Positions 21,201 through 24,347 of a stretch of DNA of 24,347 bases are shown here, piece by piece. The stretch's first letter is position 1, and each line of letters starts with the position of its first letter. The position numbers were made by a program, and so were the translations under genes. The notes under the pieces were generated by a model. The model was given only the letters and a program-made list of their open reading frames with translations. It searched no databases and was not told where the DNA came from. Source of the stretch: a virus; the IMG/VR virus record IMGVR_UViG_3300010430_000433, positions 1 to 24,347 of that record; one strand, 5' to 3'.

Positions 21201-24200
21201 TAAACCTGATGTCGTGTACATGGAATTAAAAGATACAGGTAGTGTGCTTAATACTGAGTCGTATCAATTAACAGGAGACGAAGTCTCCGTTGCTAAGAAA
21301 GCATTTCGTTCAGCAGGTATCAAGTATAAGGGCAAGACTTACGAAGGTGCAAGCCATGCCTCGATCCTAATGCAGCACGATGAGTTAGCTGATGCAGTGC
21401 TGAAGACTCCAACCCACTTGATCCATTCTACTTTCGATCATGGTTTCGTGACACACTCGGGTCAGTACGTTGACCGAATGTCTGCCACTAAAGCTATGAA
21501 CTTGAAGGAAGGAAACTATATTCAGAGTGAAGACTTTCTGAAACCGATCCTTGCTGCCAAGGCAAAGCAGAATGATACCGTGGCTATGCCCGGCTTTGAA
21601 GGACAGACCCTGAAGCAACAGATGGGGATGCTCGAAGTGGCAGAGTCCATGAAGGATGAGATGGAGAATGGTGAGCATGCTTGGCTGTTCAAGAAGACAA
21701 AGGATCTCGGTGTTGAGACAGTGATGGTTACGTCGGCCGGGCAGTATGGCAAGGACGAAGCTGTCAAGAGATTCTACCCCGACCTGAAGTCGAAGGACGA
21801 TGCAGTCCGTAGATTTGAGGGTGGCTTAAAGGTTAATCCCCAAACCGGACAGATGGTTCAGGCCGGTGGAGTGAAGGGTTTATACCTGAAGGCAGATCCA
21901 ATGAAGGGCAACTATGGTGGGAAGGCTTTCATAAACCTACCGACGATCTCTGCCCGGACTGGCAACATGAAGAAGGCCATGGAGACCCTGGTCCATGAAC
22001 ACGTTCATGGGTTGGTTGATCATGGTGTTCGAGCACTGCCTCGGAATGACCAGAACAAACTGATCTTTGATTTGAATCAACTGTGGGATAGCATACCTAA
22101 GGAATATGTTGATGAGACGTTGGCTGCCAAGGATACTCATACCCGAGTAGGGGCCGGCATCATCCAGATCCGAAGGGACGGGCCAGGTGAGTTGATCACC
22201 TATGCCATGGCACACCCGGAGTTTGCTAAGTGGTTGCAAACAATACCAGCAAGCCCGAGGTTCAGAGCTCAGTCCAGTAAAATTAAAACAATGTGGGATG
22301 CCTTGGTTGATATGATAGCTAAGAGGGTACTGAAAGTGCCGACGAAGCTTGATGAGGTAGCCGACGTATTAAATAAGTACCTGAAGACTGCAGACGATGT
22401 CATGTTCTCGAAAGAGGCAGCAGCTGACTTTGACTTCGGTGCTAATGTAAATGTAGACAACGTCACGGAGTGGAATAAAGATTTATCTGAAACTGCTTCT
22501 GATGTAGCTGAGTCCATTGTCGTGCAAACTAAAGAGGATGCAGAGAAGATCCTTGGCAGAGAGCTTGACGACACCGTGGTTTCGGTCTGGGCCGATGAGG
22601 CTAAGACAACGACCAAGGTGTACGGTGCAAAGGGCACAGGCAAGCAGCAAGTAAAGATCATACCTGAGAGGGTCATCTTCATTGCTGACAACATCCAGTC
22701 ACAAGAACATTTCATATCCAAGTGGATGCATGAGCAAGTGGCACATCATGGGTTACGTGAAGTGTTCGGTGAGAAGAATGTTCTGATGAACCGGTTCTTG
22801 CAACAGGCTTATGGCCTATTCAGTATCAAGGACAAGGCATTGCTGGATGAGATCGTTGAGCTCTATGACATAGGTAAGGTGGATAGTAAGGGTAAGAGAT
22901 TGCTCACACCTCCACAGAAGGCCATGGCTGCCGAGGAAGTTATTGCTAAGAAAGCTGAACAGCTTAGCACGGTATCCAAGAGAGGCCTAATCAAACGGCT
23001 CGGGGATCTCCTGAAACGTTGGCTACCTAAGAAGTTCATAGGGATCAAAGACACTTTCAAAATGACAGAGGCTGATATCTGGACGATGCTTGAGTCTGCC
23101 AAGGCTCACGTCATTCTGGGGAATACCAAACCAAGTCAGATGCTGGTCAAGGCTCTCGAAGCACGGGGACCGAAGGTCAAGTATCAGGGTTGGAAGACTC
23201 TCCCGAATTTCATGGAGAAAGATGAGACGTATAAAGAATGGGTACATGCTGTAGAGAAGGTGGCACCGAACTTGAGAAAGTGGTACGACAATCATACCAT
23301 GGATATTCAGAAGGACTTCAAGGACGATGCTGATATCTTCAATGTACTCTTGGCAATAACCTCACCTCAGGCTGACGTGAATACCAACGTGGTGTTTGCT
23401 GCACAGACCTATGCCTATTTACTGGGCCGGGTCGACAAGCCGGGTGCTTTGTATCCGAACACGTTGAAGGAAAAGAAGCTTGACAAGTGGACCTCACCCG
23501 AGGAGATGATGAGATCGTTGGAGTCGGCTAACTTTAAAGTTACCGAGTTCGGCCGTGCTCTACTGGGTGATGTGAATGCTACCGTGGGAGACCTCTGGAT
23601 GTACCGGGCCTTCTTTGGTGACCATGCTTATTTCAACCGGGCAGGTGAAACATTCTCACAACCCCATGTCGTTGCTATGAGACAGAAGCTTCATGATATT
23701 GCAGAGCAGATGTCGGCCGAAGGCAACGGGGTTTACACACCTCGTGAAGTCCAAGCTGCTATCTGGGTCCACATCAATGGCAAAATGTCTGGTACCGATA
23801 TCACAAAGGTTTCTGATTACAGCTCAGCCTTAAACAAACCAGCTGAAATTTTCGGTGGGTTGAGCCCCAGAGAATGGCTGAAGAAGACCGTCCCGGAAAT
23901 GGGGACCGGAGCTTTATCCAAGAAACTGGGAGTGACCAAGATGCCCATGGCACCGAAGTCACCGTTGGCTAAACAACGTATCCAGCAGATCCGTTTGGAA
24001 ATGAAGGCAAACAAAAAGAAAACCAAATACAAAGTTTCACCGTCTGGTGAAATTACCTTTGTACCTACGACTGAGGATGCTGATATCCAGAACGTGATTG
24101 ATGCTCTCGTCGACGACGGCCGGTCCATTACACCAGTGGATGAAACTCAGGCCGAATGGTTAAAGGAAAACTTTGGTTTTGAATATCAAACTGATGACAC

Positions 24201-24347
24201 GATGGTCCTCTCTGAGAGGGCTGAGAACCTGTTCAAGTCTGACAAGACAGGTAAGGTATCGTTCGGTGATATCCGATCCAACCTTGGAGGTTTCAGTGGT
24301 GCCTATACTCAAGAAGTTAGGTTTGCACGTGAGGCTCGGGATGCCAC
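18250..24347 (+). CDS. Giant polyvalent internal virion protein (5' part, runs off window)
   Basis: The frame opens at the ATG at 18250, with AAAGGA 8 bases upstream, and stays open for 2032 complete codons to the window edge. In order: charged N-terminus; hydrophobic segment about 218-256 (VAGQIGVSLLTGGVGGGLYM) followed by GVPIEQATQLGVLDGILQAP; coiled-coil part about 500-760; very basic Lys/Ala linker about 758-860; GNAT-like segment about 890-995 (RGLGVEMVKYAIKDGG, INFYKKLGF); unknown domain about 1018-1097 (HGFVTHSGQYVDRMSATKA); zincin 1 with HEHVH at 1249-1253; zincin 2 with HEQVAHHG at 1494-1501; a helical domain about 1645-1860 with TSPQADVNTN, then FGRALLGDVNATVGDLWMYR and YTPREVQAAIW. 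Such giant multi-enzyme proteins are packaged and ejected by some podoviruses (compare the giant internal protein of Bcep22-like phages). Each activity is inferred from motifs. Confidence 0.85.
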   Translation, partial: MASWKEALEEQRMLEQEGGSDATDLQDTGAIDSGSSFDSLREEEANKIKSTRARSLRANENYRTMTQTDTGLIDTILYKKSKASEPEGVMSKTGAMVREGTKDTIRNIGVFGTSMVEADALRHMSEEAQRMEKDEPFSVFPKGHMHKKLFMQDLEKRGIDMAELMKDPNAYAQERINYMLNQNEQWASGAKKARMQIQESLKADPNYLGSQGFWYDLARLGPQVAGQIGVSLLTGGVGGGLYMFSNIAGGTVQAQMEKGVPIEQATQLGVLDGILQAPLEAIGIGKTAKFMKLMTPIKSKYAKALEAYGTEALTEYLQSYPALMVDMLGDGDLKGLEGLEKYLDVILKDEFQKGALYEGSLGAAATAVMTAPKLASSVLKDDPKTTASDLQLKPKGDVEKPAAGRTLIKPEGEIATSDIQDEAMKDGKPTIEHLMAINEDGAGVNVDDLVDPTQEAALEAGDLEHPSLQGRTVSDNLTVSPKAATEQLGTNDSINSILEGLQLSKGLKKTESQIVANEEAMLSAKKMYGKSTADDDVQSALDQARKYQDLAGQQSVLLKEYGDTKSAYLAKDGKEISPDEIAGIEVYNAENTETAERTVKALETRVKAEEATKLGLFQESLEDPKALKKGLAVAEAQDTARSTKKGTIYSDVTDMLDLDETTTPDYFLKEQKIPKLIKQKNDLQREMAKEAIDPKVTPEAKAIDQATVNYLEDTIAKKQAWEFEQDLAKARDEEAALEEKAQRENQAAAKRLTSADPKVKKERAKTAGNAVTKTQERVKQVAAAKAKKATAVKAKSVVKKRETVQKQQPKVRKQPATPVADDRRQEIQASRKRAMAKKKQRDEVAKMDSKSPTSTKTVKDSPGTMKYTHQLKESKYSEVLTIPKPAQILKEIKDGSRIVKTTADGKAGYSVKDGDIQMVFNNSNQRGLGVEMVKYAIKDGGRTLDAFDGYLINFYKKLGFVETGRDKFDPKYAPDNWKDTVLKNKPDVVYMELKDTGSVLNTESYQLTGDEVSVAKKAFRSAGIKYKGKTYEGASHASILMQHDELADAVLKTPTHLIHSTFDHGFVTHSGQYVDRMSATKAMNLKEGNYIQSEDFLKPILAAKAKQNDTVAMPGFEGQTLKQQMGMLEVAESMKDEMENGEHAWLFKKTKDLGVETVMVTSAGQYGKDEAVKRFYPDLKSKDDAVRRFEGGLKVNPQTGQMVQAGGVKGLYLKADPMKGNYGGKAFINLPTISARTGNMKKAMETLVHEHVHGLVDHGVRALPRNDQNKLIFDLNQLWDSIPKEYVDETLAAKDTHTRVGAGIIQIRRDGPGELITYAMAHPEFAKWLQTIPASPRFRAQSSKIKTMWDALVDMIAKRVLKVPTKLDEVADVLNKYLKTADDVMFSKEAAADFDFGANVNVDNVTEWNKDLSETASDVAESIVVQTKEDAEKILGRELDDTVVSVWADEAKTTTKVYGAKGTGKQQVKIIPERVIFIADNIQSQEHFISKWMHEQVAHHGLREVFGEKNVLMNRFLQQAYGLFSIKDKALLDEIVELYDIGKVDSKGKRLLTPPQKAMAAEEVIAKKAEQLSTVSKRGLIKRLGDLLKRWLPKKFIGIKDTFKMTEADIWTMLESAKAHVILGNTKPSQMLVKALEARGPKVKYQGWKTLPNFMEKDETYKEWVHAVEKVAPNLRKWYDNHTMDIQKDFKDDADIFNVLLAITSPQADVNTNVVFAAQTYAYLLGRVDKPGALYPNTLKEKKLDKWTSPEEMMRSLESANFKVTEFGRALLGDVNATVGDLWMYRAFFGDHAYFNRAGETFSQPHVVAMRQKLHDIAEQMSAEGNGVYTPREVQAAIWVHINGKMSGTDITKVSDYSSALNKPAEIFGGLSPREWLKKTVPEMGTGALSKKLGVTKMPMAPKSPLAKQRIQQIRLEMKANKKKTKYKVSPSGEITFVPTTEDADIQNVIDALVDDGRSITPVDETQAEWLKENFGFEYQTDDTMVLSERAENLFKSDKTGKVSFGDIRSNLGGFSGAYTQEVRFAREARDA

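Noticed and set aside
22269-22721. 150-codon open frame on the minus strand
   Set aside because: Antisense to the giant polyvalent gene between its two zincin motifs; no start signal and low-complexity Ser/Val composition.
1-24347. tRNA genes, CRISPR arrays, insertion sequences, attachment sites
   Set aside because: I saw no cloverleaf-forming segment, no regularly spaced direct repeats, no transposase and no integrase; nearly all bases are covered by structural genes.

Overview
The window is a late structural (morphogenesis) block of a tailed double-stranded DNA bacteriophage, most likely a podovirus. All supported genes lie on the + strand and are tightly packed, with gaps mostly under 20 bases. 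The podovirus reading rests on three things: a major capsid protein of the N4-gp56 family, two consecutive gp4-like head-tail adaptor proteins with no tape measure, sheath or tube gene, and a terminal run of internal (ejected) virion proteins. A candidate lipoprotein gene and this general layout fit a Gram-negative host, but the host cannot be named from the sequence. No integrase, replication, tRNA, CRISPR or insertion-sequence features are present.

Layout: 1-138 is the 3' end of a gene cut by the window. 148-2943 is a tail fibre with a C-terminal S74-type intramolecular chaperone. Two small genes (2975-3151, 3155-3523) precede the large terminase (3546-5069), the portal (5080-7140), a small helical protein (7133-7372), a scaffold (7455-8429) and the major capsid protein (8452-9561). 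A gap of about 80 bases after the capsid gene carries a terminator-like hairpin. Then come an unknown protein (9641-10201), two adaptors (10217-10867, 10871-11590), a fibre with seven regularly spaced HxH motifs (11581-12567), a candidate lipoprotein with a zinc-protease signature (12571-12906), a Cys-rich small protein (12927-13238), a large tail protein with an inserted surface domain (13241-15541), a small protein (15543-15758), two internal virion proteins (15771-17078, 17078-18229) and a giant open frame from 18250 to the window end (2032 complete codons, no stop).

How the genes fit together: terminase and portal package DNA into a procapsid built from scaffold and capsid protein; the adaptors and large tail protein close the head and form the short tail; the two fibre proteins attach to the host; the internal proteins and the giant protein are probably ejected with the DNA. 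The giant protein is a 'polyvalent' virion protein. It has a hydrophobic segment, a long basic Lys/Ala-rich linker, a GNAT-like acetyltransferase-type segment, two separate zincin-like metallopeptidase signatures (HEHVH and HEQVAHHG) and a helical domain with a TSPQ motif. It probably carries effector activities into the cell.

The most unexpected signal is regulatory. Three genes (2975, 3546, 9641) have their ribosome-binding site as an identical GGAAGG hexaloop on top of a fully paired AU-rich hairpin. The first G of the loop lies exactly 15 bases before each ATG. The stems differ in sequence and length but keep pairing, in one case through two G-U pairs. The capsid gene has a looser version. 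I do not recognise this as a described element.
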